Source: Paenibacillus sp. J2TS4 (GTDB taxonomy: Bacteria > Bacillota > Bacilli > Paenibacillales > NBRC-103111). From it: DNA of 63,912 bases. Shown piece by piece: positions 1-7,911 of the stretch (position 1 is the first letter of the stretch; each line of letters opens with the position of its first letter). The DNA is taken from positions 1 to 63,912 of the forward strand of contig NZ_BOSH01000021.1 in assembly GCF_018403245.1 (NCBI RefSeq). The letters run 5' to 3'. Below the pieces are notes generated by a model, which had not been told where the DNA came from, ran no database searches, and worked only from the letters and a program-made list of their open reading frames with translations. The position numbers and the translations under genes were made by a program.

Positions 1-39
1 TATGCGGAATCTTTGATCGATGAAATGTCAAGAAGCTAG
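1..39 (+). CDS. C-terminal tail of an upstream gene (partial, unidentified)
   Basis: Frame 1 is open from the left edge to a TAG at 37-39 and ends in a short charged tail (AESLIDEMSRS). It is too short to identify. A second possible reading frame starts at an ATG at 20, out of frame with the first. It runs 40 codons to a TAG at 140-142, rich in Val, Glu, Arg and Lys, and its stop lies in the loop of the terminator that follows. Either frame could be the real end of the upstream transcript; I cannot choose between them from this window. Confidence 0.3.
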   Translation, partial: YAESLIDEMSRS

Positions 40-126
40 CTCGACCCAAGCAGTGGTTTCCGATGCCGACCTCGAAGTGATTCGAGAAGTGGCTCAACCG
101 GTGCGGAAGGACGTGGCCAAGCGAAT

Positions 127-166
127 AAGCCTTGCCGGCTAGGATGCCGGTGGGGCTTTTTTCTTT
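127..166 (+). terminator. Rho-independent terminator of the upstream unit
   Basis: A GC-rich stem (left arm AAGCCTTGCCGGC, right arm GCCGGTGGGGCTT, two G-T wobbles and one weak position) is followed directly by a run of T. It closes whatever transcript enters from the left. Confidence 0.8.
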
Positions 167-607
167 ATGTTTGGTTCTTTGATGGCCGGTGTCCGCATTT
201 CTTAATGATTAGACCAAGGCTTGAATAAAACGATATGGAACAACCGACAATATGGAAAGAAGCCGCCTTTCGGAAAGATCGGGGAAAGCCTGCAAAAGTA
301 CAAGTCTTCGGCAGGTTCTCAGAGGAAAACAGCTAATGTAACGCAAAAGTTCATTTGAATAAGCCTTTGCCTGGTTTTCAGATTTTGATGGGGTTGGACA
401 TGTACGATTGCGTGTCTTCTTTAGTTTACCGATTTCATGTGAACTTACCCGATCTCCTGCATGTCATTGAACTTTTCGAGGAGTTCCTCAGTTTGAAAAA
501 GCGAAATGAATGCTGTTGTAGTACCGCATTTCCTTGGACTTTTAGTTCTCCCCTTAATCTAAGTGCCAAAGAAAAGAAGCTCCTCTTTCTTCATGGCCCC
601 TGATGGA
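167..607. other. Intergenic stretch without a convincing gene
   Basis: No reading frame here has both a ribosome binding site and recognisable family features. An 82-codon frame from a TTG at 355 to 603 lacks a ribosome binding site and looks like chance or debris. The end nearest the minus-strand membrane gene (about 571-594) has a weak A/T-rich hairpin that could terminate that gene. Otherwise I see nothing assignable. Confidence 0.4.
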
Positions 608-1129
608 TCAAGTGGAATAAAGCGACAGCTCATTTCCGGAAATTTTGACCAGACCGGTGGAATTTATTTTTTTCAGTTTTAGGAGCAGCCCAATTCTAGG
701 TAATAGCAACCAACAATGAATGTAAAGGAGAGTGAAGAATACAGAACCAGGTACCCAGACATATGCTATTCCAATAATAGCCGTGCCAATCACGAGCAGA
801 TGTAAGTGGATGGATAATAATCGCTGAATCCGGATATAGCTCTCAGGGAGATACCCGTTCCATAGAAGGTCCTTTTTCCAAACCCAAGTAAACTCCGCTG
901 TTCTGGAAGTAAATCGAATCAACAGCCGAATGAGAATATAGTATAAATAATGAAAAACCGGCAAGCCTAGCAGCAGAGTAATCGTACCGCTATAGTGCCA
1001 CATTAAGCCGACAATCCCCCATACCAGCAGCAATATTATGTAAATAGAAGAATAAATTTTTCCAAGGCCGCATTTCTTCAACAGCGCATAATTGTAAATC
1101 GTAGCCTCTTTTGATAGTCCCTTGTTCAT
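608..1129 (-). CDS. Small multi-pass membrane protein of unknown function
   Basis: Predicted 173-residue protein with four hydrophobic stretches at about residues 27-45, 49-71, 104-123 and 127-150. The first two are joined by a tight turn, and a charged, aromatic-rich loop (about 72-103) lies between pairs two and three. I do not recognise the family. The ATG at 1129 is preferred because a GGGGGA-type ribosome binding site lies about six bases upstream; a GTG at 1162 would add 11 residues but has no such site. It is transcribed away from csfB, and an AT-rich TATTATTATA segment just upstream (about 1159-1172) may be its promoter region. An inner-membrane location is inferred from hydropathy only. 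Confidence 0.6.
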   Translation of the reverse strand: MNKGLSKEATIYNYALLKKCGLGKIYSSIYIILLLVWGIVGLMWHYSGTITLLLGLPVFHYLYYILIRLLIRFTSRTAEFTWVWKKDLLWNGYLPESYIRIQRLLSIHLHLLVIGTAIIGIAYVWVPGSVFFTLLYIHCWLLLPRIGLLLKLKKINSTGLVKISGNELSLYST

Positions 1130-1278
1130 GCCAGTCCCCCAATGAGATCCCCTTAGTTGCACTATAATAATAGTATATTGGAATTAGGAATAAAGAAAAA
1201 GAGCTTGTTTATCCAGAAGTACAGACACCACCGCGCGTAGAAGTACATAACAATAAAGAAAGCAAAATAGCGGATAGC

Positions 1279-1307
1279 GTTTTAAGAGTTTTCATTTAGG
1301 GTATACT
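1279..1307 (+). promoter_or_regulatory. Candidate sigma-F promoter of csfB
   Basis: The -10 element GGGTATACT (1299-1307) fits the sigma-F pattern GGnnAnAnT. Fifteen bases upstream, GTTTT (1279-1283) fits four of five positions of the -35. The same -10 with one change, GGGCATACT, lies before fin at 25869. csfB is known to be sigma-F dependent in B. subtilis, so the match is expected. Confidence 0.6.
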
Positions 1308-1336
1308 GATAGAAAACGAGAAGCGGGGTGGGGAGG

Positions 1337-1525
1337 ATGGAGGAGGCCAAACAGCAGTCGACATGCATCATTTGCGAACAGCCTAAAGAGGAAGGCATTC
1401 GAATTATTACACAATTTATATGTGCGACCTGTGAGGAAGAGATCGTTCATACTGATGTGCAGGATGAGAAGTATCCTTTTTTCATTCATCAGCTTAGGCA
1501 GCTATGGTATCGCAAAGACGCATAA
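1337..1525 (+). CDS. csfB: Anti-sigma-G factor Gin
   Basis: A 62-residue zinc-type protein with two Cys pairs, CIIC (residues 9-12) and CATC (residues 28-31), followed by a hydrophilic helical tail. It closely follows B. subtilis CsfB/Gin in length and layout. Gin is made in the forespore under sigma-F and binds sigma-G (and sigma-E) to keep late sigma factors silent until engulfment is complete. The ATG at 1337 gives the family's normal N-terminus; an in-frame GTG at 1328 would add three residues. The GGGG at 1325-1328 serves as ribosome binding site, with a purine-rich run reaching the ATG. A sigma-F-like promoter precedes it and a strong terminator follows, so it is a single-gene unit. Confidence 0.9.
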   Translation: MEEAKQQSTCIICEQPKEEGIRIITQFICATCEEEIVHTDVQDEKYPFFIHQLRQLWYRKDA

Positions 1526-1542
1526 ATCTTCGATAAGAGCGC

Positions 1543-1575
1543 AAAAAAAGCTTTATTATCAAAGCTTTTTTTCAT
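1543..1575 (+). terminator. Terminator of csfB
   Basis: Perfect 12-base arms (AAAAAAAGCTTT and AAAGCTTTTTTT) around the loop ATTATC. The right arm itself supplies the T-run. Confidence 0.85.
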
Positions 1576-1691
1576 ATAGTAAAGGGGAATAAGTGTTAAG
1601 CTTATTCTTCTTTTTTCTTGAATAGGGATAGGCGATCGGCATCGATTCCGTCGATAGTTAAGGATGAAGCGTATTGGATGGAGGATCAACC

Positions 1692-3176
1692 TTGTCAGTT
1701 AAAAAAGAGATAGTTCATGCACCGCTATATGAAACTTTGTTAGGCTGTCATTTTCAAAGAAATTCTAGTTTCCATGTCCCCGGGCATAAAGGAGGCCGGG
1801 CTCTTCCCGCACAATTCAAAGGAATGCTTGAACAGGTGATGTCTATTGATTACACCGAGATCACTGGTCTGGACGATCTTCACCAGCCCGAGGGAGTGAT
1901 TAAGGAGGCTCAGGATTTGGCTGCCGATTGTTTTGGGGCGGATCGGACTTTTTTTCTTGTTAATGGAAGCACGGTAGGAAATCTGGCCATGATTACAGCG
2001 GTTTGCGGTCGGGGAGATATCCTTATCGTGCAGAGAAACGTTCATAAGTCTGTCATTCACGGCTTGATGATCGCGGGGGCCAAGGCAGTGTTTGTAGCCC
2101 CGCAATCGGACCCGGAAACTGGATTGGCCGCCGGAATTTCCAATAAAGACCTTGTGGAAGCCCTGGATCGGTACCCCCAAGCCAAGGCTGTTTTCCTCAC
2201 CAACCCAAATTACTATGGAATGGCGATGGATTTGGAGCAGACGGTCCGTCTGGTTCATTCCAGGGGAATTCCGCTGTTGGTGGATGAAGCTCATGGAGCA
2301 CACTTTGGCTTTCATCCGGAGCTGCCTCGGTCCGCTTTATCCGTGGGGGCTGACGCGGTCGTTCAGTCGAGCCATAAAATGCTGACCGCGTTAACCATGG
2401 GGGCGATGCTTCATGTGCGCTCCACCCGAATTGATCCTAATCAAATTTCCGGCAGATTGTCTATGCTGCAGAGCTCCAGCCCATCTTATCCGATTATGGC
2501 TTCCTTGGATCTCAGTCGGAGTATGCTTCAATCGAAAGGGAGCGAGCTGTTCACACCGGGACTTCAATGCGTCAAGGAATTACGGCAGCACATACTCTCC
2601 CTAGACGTTTTTGGTGTTGTAAGCGGTCATAAAAATGAAGTTTATGCTGCCCTGGACCCTTTTAAAATAACGCTGTGGGACCGAATCGGGACTTTATCCG
2701 GATTTGATTTGCAGCAGCAGCTAGAGCAGAGAGGCTGCATGACGGAAATGGCCGACCCCCGCCATGTTCTTCTGCTATTCAGTTTGGCTTCCGAGCCCAG
2801 GGACGTAAACCATTTGTTGAGCGCTTTATTAGATATTAACGACAAATTAGGGCTAAAAGAGAAGGAAAATCCACTGGCTTTGGCGAATAATAGGGTAGCC
2901 CCTCCAATGCCACCTATTTCTCAGCCCATTCCCTTCGACCTAGACCATTCGCTGCTACTTGATCATGTTCGAACGCTTCCGCTTGAGGAGACAGCCGGGT
3001 TTCGCTCCGCTGAAATGGTGATTCCTTACCCTCCTGGGATACCGGTATTATATCCGGGAGAACCGATTCTTAAAGAAACAACAGATTATTTGCAGGTTCT
3101 CGCTGCAACGGGAGCTCGATTTCAAGGAATATCGGATCGAAAGCTGTCCACTCTAAAAGTTGTAAAAGATCATTAA
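1692..3176 (+). CDS. yaaO: PLP-dependent Orn/Lys/Arg decarboxylase family protein
   Basis: A 494-residue fold-type I PLP enzyme of the Orn/Lys/Arg decarboxylase family, equivalent in position and length to B. subtilis YaaO. The N-terminal HVPGHKGG motif, the Asp-Glu-Ala-His of the cofactor pocket and the SHK motif with the likely Schiff-base lysine at residue 229 are visible. The C-terminal part resembles the family's small C-terminal domain. It probably decarboxylates a basic amino acid, but the substrate (Lys, Arg or Orn) cannot be read from the sequence. Start: the TTG at 1692 has a GGAGGA site six bases upstream (1680-1685) and is preferred over the TTG at 1674. It is followed by a 197-base gap before tmk, as in related genomes. 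Confidence 0.85.
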   Translation: MSVKKEIVHAPLYETLLGCHFQRNSSFHVPGHKGGRALPAQFKGMLEQVMSIDYTEITGLDDLHQPEGVIKEAQDLAADCFGADRTFFLVNGSTVGNLAMITAVCGRGDILIVQRNVHKSVIHGLMIAGAKAVFVAPQSDPETGLAAGISNKDLVEALDRYPQAKAVFLTNPNYYGMAMDLEQTVRLVHSRGIPLLVDEAHGAHFGFHPELPRSALSVGADAVVQSSHKMLTALTMGAMLHVRSTRIDPNQISGRLSMLQSSSPSYPIMASLDLSRSMLQSKGSELFTPGLQCVKELRQHILSLDVFGVVSGHKNEVYAALDPFKITLWDRIGTLSGFDLQQQLEQRGCMTEMADPRHVLLLFSLASEPRDVNHLLSALLDINDKLGLKEKENPLALANNRVAPPMPPISQPIPFDLDHSLLLDHVRTLPLEETAGFRSAEMVIPYPPGIPVLYPGEPILKETTDYLQVLAATGARFQGISDRKLSTLKVVKDH

Positions 3177-3373
3177 CCATTGAGAAGATAGCTGCATAGG
3201 GTATATAAGCCCAATAGGTGATGAATTTAATCCAGTCAACATTGTTTAGCAGAGCAGGGAGTACGGAGAATAAGCAAGTACAGCAATTTTATAAATGATC
3301 TGACGCTTAGCGGAAATATTATAAAAAATAACGATTATACTACTTTTTGTTTATAGTCACCGGGAGGATTTCA

Positions 3374-4033
3374 GTGGAAGGAATATTCGTAACTTTTGAA
3401 GGTCCGGACGGATCCGGCAAAACGACACAGCTTAAAATGCTCGCCGAACGATTGCATAGCAAAGGATATGACGTCGTAGTAACCCGTGAGCCGGGAGGAA
3501 CCCCGATCAGTGATGAAGTTCGTCGAATCTTGTTATCTCCGGATAATGAGGAGATGATCGATCAAACGGAAGTGCTCCTGTACGCCGCTGCACGGGCCCA
3601 GCACGTTCATGAGAAAATTATCCCTGCACTCGAGCAGAAGCGTATCGTGTTGTGTGATCGGTATATTGACGCAAGCGTTGCATACCAAGCATATGGTCTT
3701 GGCCTTGATCTGCAAACAGTTCTGGCCATAAGCCAATTTGCCAGCGGAGGATTGCAGCCTGTAAGAACTTATATGCTAGATGTTCCCGTCGAGGTAAGCC
3801 GGCAGAGATTGCTCGATAGAAGCTCTGGAGGCAGCGGTCCAATGCTGGACCGAATTGAATTGAAAGGCAACGAATATCATGCGAGGGTGAGGAAGGGATT
3901 TCTGGCGGTTGCTGAATCGAATCGGGAAAGAATTCGGTTAATACAAGCAGATAGGCCCCTGCAGGAGATAGCTGATGAAATTGCCGAAGATTTTGAAAAG
4001 CTTATACACCCCGACTCCAAAGTTAGGGTATAA
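3374..4033 (+). CDS. tmk: Thymidylate kinase
   Basis: A 219-residue cytoplasmic kinase that phosphorylates dTMP to dTDP, a required step in dTTP synthesis. The P-loop GPDGSGKT starts at residue 10, the DRY motif (DRYIDAS) sits near residue 96, and a basic lid segment lies around residues 140-150. Length matches bacterial Tmk. The GTG at 3374 is chosen because GGGAGG lies six bases upstream; an in-frame TTG at 3347 has no such site. It heads a tight operon (tmk, darA, yaaR, holB, ricT, yabA) with gaps of 2 to 35 bases, coupling nucleotide supply and replication functions. Confidence 0.95.
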   Translation: MEGIFVTFEGPDGSGKTTQLKMLAERLHSKGYDVVVTREPGGTPISDEVRRILLSPDNEEMIDQTEVLLYAAARAQHVHEKIIPALEQKRIVLCDRYIDASVAYQAYGLGLDLQTVLAISQFASGGLQPVRTYMLDVPVEVSRQRLLDRSSGGSGPMLDRIELKGNEYHARVRKGFLAVAESNRERIRLIQADRPLQEIADEIAEDFEKLIHPDSKVRV

Positions 4034-4051
4034 TAATAGGGAGGGATAACT

Positions 4052-4381
4052 ATGAAACTTGTTATTGCCGTAGTTCAGGACAAGGACAGCAACCGACTGT
4101 CTAACGCCCTGGTTAAAGAAGGCTTCCGCGCCACCAAGCTGGCGAGTACGGGAGGATTTCTTAAGGCAGGGAATACCACCTTCATGATTGGGATTGAGGA
4201 TGATCGGGTCCCGGAAGTAATGAAAGTCATTAAAGCAAACTGCAAGGTCCGCGACCAACTGGTCACTCCTGTATCGCCCATGGGAGGCTCGACGGATTCC
4301 TATATTCCATTTCCTGTGGAAGTACAAGTGGGTGGAGCTGCTGTCTTCGTAATCCAGGTGGAAAGATTCGAACATTATTAA
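4052..4381 (+). CDS. darA: Cyclic-di-AMP receptor (PII-like)
   Basis: A 109-residue protein of the DarA/PstA (YaaQ) family, a PII-like trimer that binds the second messenger cyclic-di-AMP. The core beta-alpha-beta strands (MKLVIAVVQ and the FMIGIED strand) and the glycine-rich loop (GGFLKAGNTT) used for ligand binding in the family are present. It lies 18 bases after tmk with a GGAGGG ribosome binding site, in the same place as in B. subtilis and Listeria. It has no known enzymatic role and its downstream partner is unsettled. Presence of this gene implies that the organism makes cyclic-di-AMP. Confidence 0.92.
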   Translation: MKLVIAVVQDKDSNRLSNALVKEGFRATKLASTGGFLKAGNTTFMIGIEDDRVPEVMKVIKANCKVRDQLVTPVSPMGGSTDSYIPFPVEVQVGGAAVFVIQVERFEHY

Positions 4382-4416
4382 GCGGTAAGTTTCCGCATTA
4401 AGGAAGGTCTGACGGG

Positions 4417-4863
4417 ATGAAGATTATACCGGGCATGCGACCTCTCGCTAAAGATATCAAGCCACTGGATCAGTCGATGAACCAACAGATTCAGCCTAAG
4501 CATTTCTCCGAATTTATGCGGAGACATGATCAACAAGCTACATCAGACGAATTGCAACGGATAATGGATCAAATCCAACTGCAGGGCGAGCGTCTTTCGA
4601 AGTCGATGACGCTTAGAGAGCTGCGTCAGTATAAGCTGCTCGTCAAGAAGTTTCTGGAAGAGACAGCCCGGCGTGGCGTCCATCTCAAAGAATCCAAGGG
4701 ATGGGACCGCAGAGGTCGGGCCAAACGTTATAAACTATTAGAGGAGATTGACGCCGTTCTCCTGTCTATGGCTGATGAACTGCTGGAGCAGGAGAACGGT
4801 AAGATCGAGCTGTTGAATAAAATAGGGGAAATTCGCGGCATGCTCATCAATCTCCTCTATTGA
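4417..4863 (+). CDS. yaaR: DUF327 family protein YaaR
   Basis: A 148-residue, highly charged, mostly helical cytoplasmic protein with no signal peptide or membrane segment. The order tmk-yaaQ-yaaR-holB and the helical profile match the YaaR (DUF327) family. The family has no firmly assigned biochemical function. The central segment is rich in Gln, Glu and Arg and probably forms long helices; a conserved WDRRGRAKRYKLLEEID-like block lies at about residues 95-111. The ATG at 4417 has an AGGAAGG site upstream. It ends 15 bases before holB. Confidence 0.85.
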   Translation: MKIIPGMRPLAKDIKPLDQSMNQQIQPKHFSEFMRRHDQQATSDELQRIMDQIQLQGERLSKSMTLRELRQYKLLVKKFLEETARRGVHLKESKGWDRRGRAKRYKLLEEIDAVLLSMADELLEQENGKIELLNKIGEIRGMLINLLY

Positions 4864-4878
4864 AACGAGGCGAGGCCA

Positions 4879-5856
4879 TTGTCCTTTGAAGCGATAGCCG
4901 GACAGGCTCAAGCAAAAAGAATATTACAGAATGGATTGCGGACGGGACGATTATCCCACGCTTATATATTTAGCGGTCCGGCAGGATCAGGACGCAGAGA
5001 AATGGCGACGGCGCTTACGAAGGCCATTTATTGTACGGAACAGATCGACGATAGTTGTGGACAATGTCTCAACTGCCGCAAGGTAGAGCATAATAACCAT
5101 CCCGACTTGGTCTGGATAGAGCCGGATGGCGCATCGATCAAAATCGATCAGATTCGTGAGCTGCAGAAGGAGTTCGCTTATCGTGCGACCGCTGCCCATA
5201 CGAAAATTTATGTTCTGAATGAAGCGGATCGAATGACGATCCAAGCGGCAAACAGTTTGCTTAAATTTTTGGAGGAACCTATCACGAAGATCGTGGCTGT
5301 ACTGATCACGGAGAATGGACATGCTTTGTTGCCGACGATTCAGTCCAGGGCTCAGTGGATTTCTTTTGTTCCGATGAATCCCCTAGAAATGTCTGCTATA
5401 CTCAAAGAGGAGGGATTGCCGCCCACTTTGGTGTCCTCTGCGGTACATCTGACCGCCGGTTTGAAAGCGGCGAGGGAACTGGCCGCCGCCGACTGGTTCG
5501 CAGAAGCAAGGAATACGGTCTTGCAGCTGGCCAAGGAATCGTTGACGAAGCTTCCATCGGCCATGATTACATTACAGCAGAAAGTGTTTAAAGCTAACCT
5601 TGCTGAACATATGGAAACCTTGATCGATCTGTGGATGTTATGGTTAAAAGATATGGTTCGTTTGCGCTGCGGACATAAAGAAAATTTAGTTTATATAGAT
5701 CAGACGGACTGGATGTCTCCACTGGCCCTGAGCCGAGAGGTGGAATATTGGATTCAAGGAATGGAGCGGGCGGTTGAAGTCCGGAAACGGATCAGGTTTC
5801 ACGCCAATCCCCAGCTAACGCTCGAAAAATGGATGATTGACTTACAGGGGGGGTAG
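4879..5856 (+). CDS. holB: DNA polymerase III delta-prime subunit
   Basis: A 325-residue clamp-loader subunit that, with DnaX and delta, loads the sliding clamp at replication forks. A degenerate Walker A (GPAGSGRR, lysine replaced by Arg) near residue 34, a zinc module of four Cys (CTEQ...CGQC...C, about residues 54-70), and LLKFLEEP followed by TIQSRAQ mark it as delta-prime. The usual SRC triad reads SRA here. The loss of the P-loop lysine fits a subunit that does not hydrolyse ATP itself. Start is TTG at 4879 with a GAGGCGAGG site. The ricT start follows two bases after its stop. Confidence 0.9.
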   Translation: MSFEAIAGQAQAKRILQNGLRTGRLSHAYIFSGPAGSGRREMATALTKAIYCTEQIDDSCGQCLNCRKVEHNNHPDLVWIEPDGASIKIDQIRELQKEFAYRATAAHTKIYVLNEADRMTIQAANSLLKFLEEPITKIVAVLITENGHALLPTIQSRAQWISFVPMNPLEMSAILKEEGLPPTLVSSAVHLTAGLKAARELAAADWFAEARNTVLQLAKESLTKLPSAMITLQQKVFKANLAEHMETLIDLWMLWLKDMVRLRCGHKENLVYIDQTDWMSPLALSREVEYWIQGMERAVEVRKRIRFHANPQLTLEKWMIDLQGG

Positions 5857-5858
5857 CT

Positions 5859-6662
5859 TTGTATTCAGTAGTGGGTGTCCGCTTTAAGAAAGCGGGTAAA
5901 ATATTTTATTTTGATCCTATTGATTTGCCTATCGCTAAAGACGACAATGTCATTGTAGATACGGCTCGGGGATTGGAATATGGCAAGGTCGTCATCGGTA
6001 AGCGGGAGGTTCCCGAGAATGACGTCGTTTTGCCCCTTAAGAGAGTCATTCGCATCGCGGATGATCGAGATGCGGAATTGGTGCAAGGTAATAAAACGGC
6101 AGCTAAAGACGCTTTTGGAATTTGTCAGGATAAAATTAAAGAGCATCAGTTGAAGATGAAGCTCGTTGATGTAGAATATACGTTTGACCGCAATAAAATC
6201 ATTTTCTATTTTACGGCAGAAGGCCGGGTGGATTTCCGCGAATTGGTCAAAGACTTGGCGAGTATATTCCGGACGCGTATAGAACTAAGGCAAATTGGAG
6301 TCAGGGATGAGGCGAAGCTGCTTGGAGGCATTGGCCCTTGCGGAAGAATCTTGTGCTGTTCCTCTTTTCTGGGAGATTTCGAACCGGTGTCCATCAAGAT
6401 GGCGAAGGATCAGAATTTATCTTTAAATCCGACCAAAATTTCCGGATTGTGCGGAAGATTAATGTGCTGCTTGAAGTATGAGCATGATAATTACGAAAGT
6501 GTGAAGGATGAGCTCCCGAAGGTTGGGAAGATCGTAATGACCTCCTACGGAAGCGGCAAAGTACTAAGTATTAAAGCCAATGAGAAACTAATTAAAGTTC
6601 AACTGTTCGAACAGAATAGAATTTTGGACCTTCCTTCGGAAGACGTTGTCGAACAGGAATAG
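5859..6662 (+). CDS. ricT: PSP1-domain protein RicT (YaaT)
   Basis: A 267-residue PSP1-domain protein. The C-terminal half carries the Cys-rich signature (CGRILCC, then CGRLMCC about 35 residues on) that binds an iron-sulfur cluster together with RicA and RicF in B. subtilis. The complex associates with RNase Y and is needed for maturation of many operon mRNAs, and for sporulation, competence and biofilm formation. The N-terminus (MYSVVGVRFKKAGKIFYFDP) matches family members and sets the TTG start at 5859, preceded by a G-rich ribosome binding site that overlaps the holB stop. Confidence 0.93.
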   Translation: MYSVVGVRFKKAGKIFYFDPIDLPIAKDDNVIVDTARGLEYGKVVIGKREVPENDVVLPLKRVIRIADDRDAELVQGNKTAAKDAFGICQDKIKEHQLKMKLVDVEYTFDRNKIIFYFTAEGRVDFRELVKDLASIFRTRIELRQIGVRDEAKLLGGIGPCGRILCCSSFLGDFEPVSIKMAKDQNLSLNPTKISGLCGRLMCCLKYEHDNYESVKDELPKVGKIVMTSYGSGKVLSIKANEKLIKVQLFEQNRILDLPSEDVVEQE

Positions 6663-6687
6663 CGGATTTGAACGTCGGGGTGAAACC

Positions 6688-7023
6688 GTGGACAAAAAAG
6701 AACTTTTTTTACAAATTGAGCAGATGGAAGAACGACTGGGTTCGACTCTGGCCGACCTCGGTTCCTTGAAGAAACAGCTTGTCCTTTTAATGGAAGAAAA
6801 TCACCGTTTGACGAACGAAAATCAACAGTTTAGGAAGTTATTAAAAAAAGACGCTTCTAATGAAGCCAAACATCAAGAAGGGAAAGAAACGCCAGTCATA
6901 GGGGAAGGCTACGATAACTTGGCAAGGCTTTACTATGAAGGCTTTCATATATGCAACATTTATTACGGACACCTTCGCAATGAAGGAGACTGCTTGTTCT
7001 GCTTATCTTTTTTGAATAAATGA
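6688..7023 (+). CDS. yabA: Replication initiation control protein YabA
   Basis: A 111-residue protein: an N-terminal coiled coil (about 1-65) followed by a C-terminal zinc-binding module with HICNIYYGHLR and GDCLFC motifs. YabA binds DnaA and the clamp DnaN and restrains re-initiation at oriC. GTG at 6688 is chosen because it gives the family N-terminus MDKKELF and has GGGGTG five bases upstream; upstream in-frame ATG 6646 lies inside ricT and lacks support. It is the last gene of the tmk operon and is followed by a strong terminator. Confidence 0.93.
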   Translation: MDKKELFLQIEQMEERLGSTLADLGSLKKQLVLLMEENHRLTNENQQFRKLLKKDASNEAKHQEGKETPVIGEGYDNLARLYYEGFHICNIYYGHLRNEGDCLFCLSFLNK

Positions 7024-7026
7024 ACG

Positions 7027-7060
7027 AACCGTAGAGATGTCTCATCTCTGCGGTTTTTTT
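7027..7060 (+). terminator. Terminator after yabA
   Basis: Arms AACCGTAGAGATG and CATCTCTGCGGTT around the loop TCT, one mismatch, followed by seven T. It ends the tmk-yabA operon. Confidence 0.9.
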
Positions 7061-7125
7061 GCCACAGGGCTATTTATATTAATAAAGAATAATGTCCAAT
7101 AAATTTGGTAAGAAAGGAAATAGTG

Positions 7126-7911
7126 ATGGAATCGATAGTGCTCCAGCCCGAAGAACGAGTGGATGATTTATTAACAAATGATTTAAAAATTATTCAGAGC
7201 GGGGAAGTGTTCAGCTTTTCGATGGATGCCGTCCTGCTTTCCCGGTTTTGTTCCGTGCCTCCTCGGGGGAAAATTATAGATCTATGCACAGGCAATGGCG
7301 TTATCCCTTTGCTGCTGACTACCCGTACGAAAGCCAGCCTATGGGGAGTGGAAATCCAGGAGCGGCTGGCGGATATGGCGAAGCGTAACGTACGGCTTAA
7401 CCAACTGGAATCACAGGTACATATGGTACAGGGAGATTTAAGGGGGATCCACGAGCATTTCGGATACGGGAAGTTTGATTTGGTTACGGTGAACCCTCCC
7501 TATATGAAAGCCAATACCGGCGATCAGAATTTGAACCCTCATGTGGCGGCGGCGCGCCACGAAATTTATTGCACGTTGGATGACGTGGCGGCGGCCTGCA
7601 GTCGGCTAGTGAGAACGGGAGGAAAGGTAGCGATGGTTCATCGTCCGTCGCGGCTGGTGGAAATATTACACGCGATGAGCAAATATAGGCTCGAAGCGAA
7701 GCGGATTCGGTTTGTCCACCCTCGGCAAGGAGAGGAGAGCAACATGGTATTAATAGAAGCGATTCGCGATGGTCGGCCGGAGGTGAAGCTGCTGCCTCCG
7801 CTAATTGTTTATAACGATAACAATGATTACTGTGAGGAATTAATGGAAATCTATTACGGAAGCCAGAGCACGGAAGTGGAGAAGGCAGCGGACAGAGGAG
7901 AGGAAGCATGA
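7126..7911 (+). CDS. yabB: tRNA1(Val) adenine-37 N6-methyltransferase-like (YabB)
   Basis: A 261-residue SAM-dependent methyltransferase of the TrmN6/YabB type. Motif I (DLCTGNG) lies near residue 52 and the catalytic NPPY at residues 123-126, the signature of N6-adenine methylation. By family it modifies A37 of tRNA-Val. The ATG at 7126 is preferred over an in-frame TTG at 7105 because AAAGGA lies seven bases upstream. It overlaps rsmI by four bases (ATGA), so the two are translationally coupled. The GIY-YIG gene yazA, present between them in B. subtilis, is missing here. Confidence 0.9.
   Translation: MESIVLQPEERVDDLLTNDLKIIQSGEVFSFSMDAVLLSRFCSVPPRGKIIDLCTGNGVIPLLLTTRTKASLWGVEIQERLADMAKRNVRLNQLESQVHMVQGDLRGIHEHFGYGKFDLVTVNPPYMKANTGDQNLNPHVAAARHEIYCTLDDVAAACSRLVRTGGKVAMVHRPSRLVEILHAMSKYRLEAKRIRFVHPRQGEESNMVLIEAIRDGRPEVKLLPPLIVYNDNNDYCEELMEIYYGSQSTEVEKAADRGEEA

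Noticed and set aside
355..603. 82-codon frame starting at a TTG
   Set aside because: No ribosome binding site, no recognisable motif, Cys/Leu-rich composition typical of chance frames.
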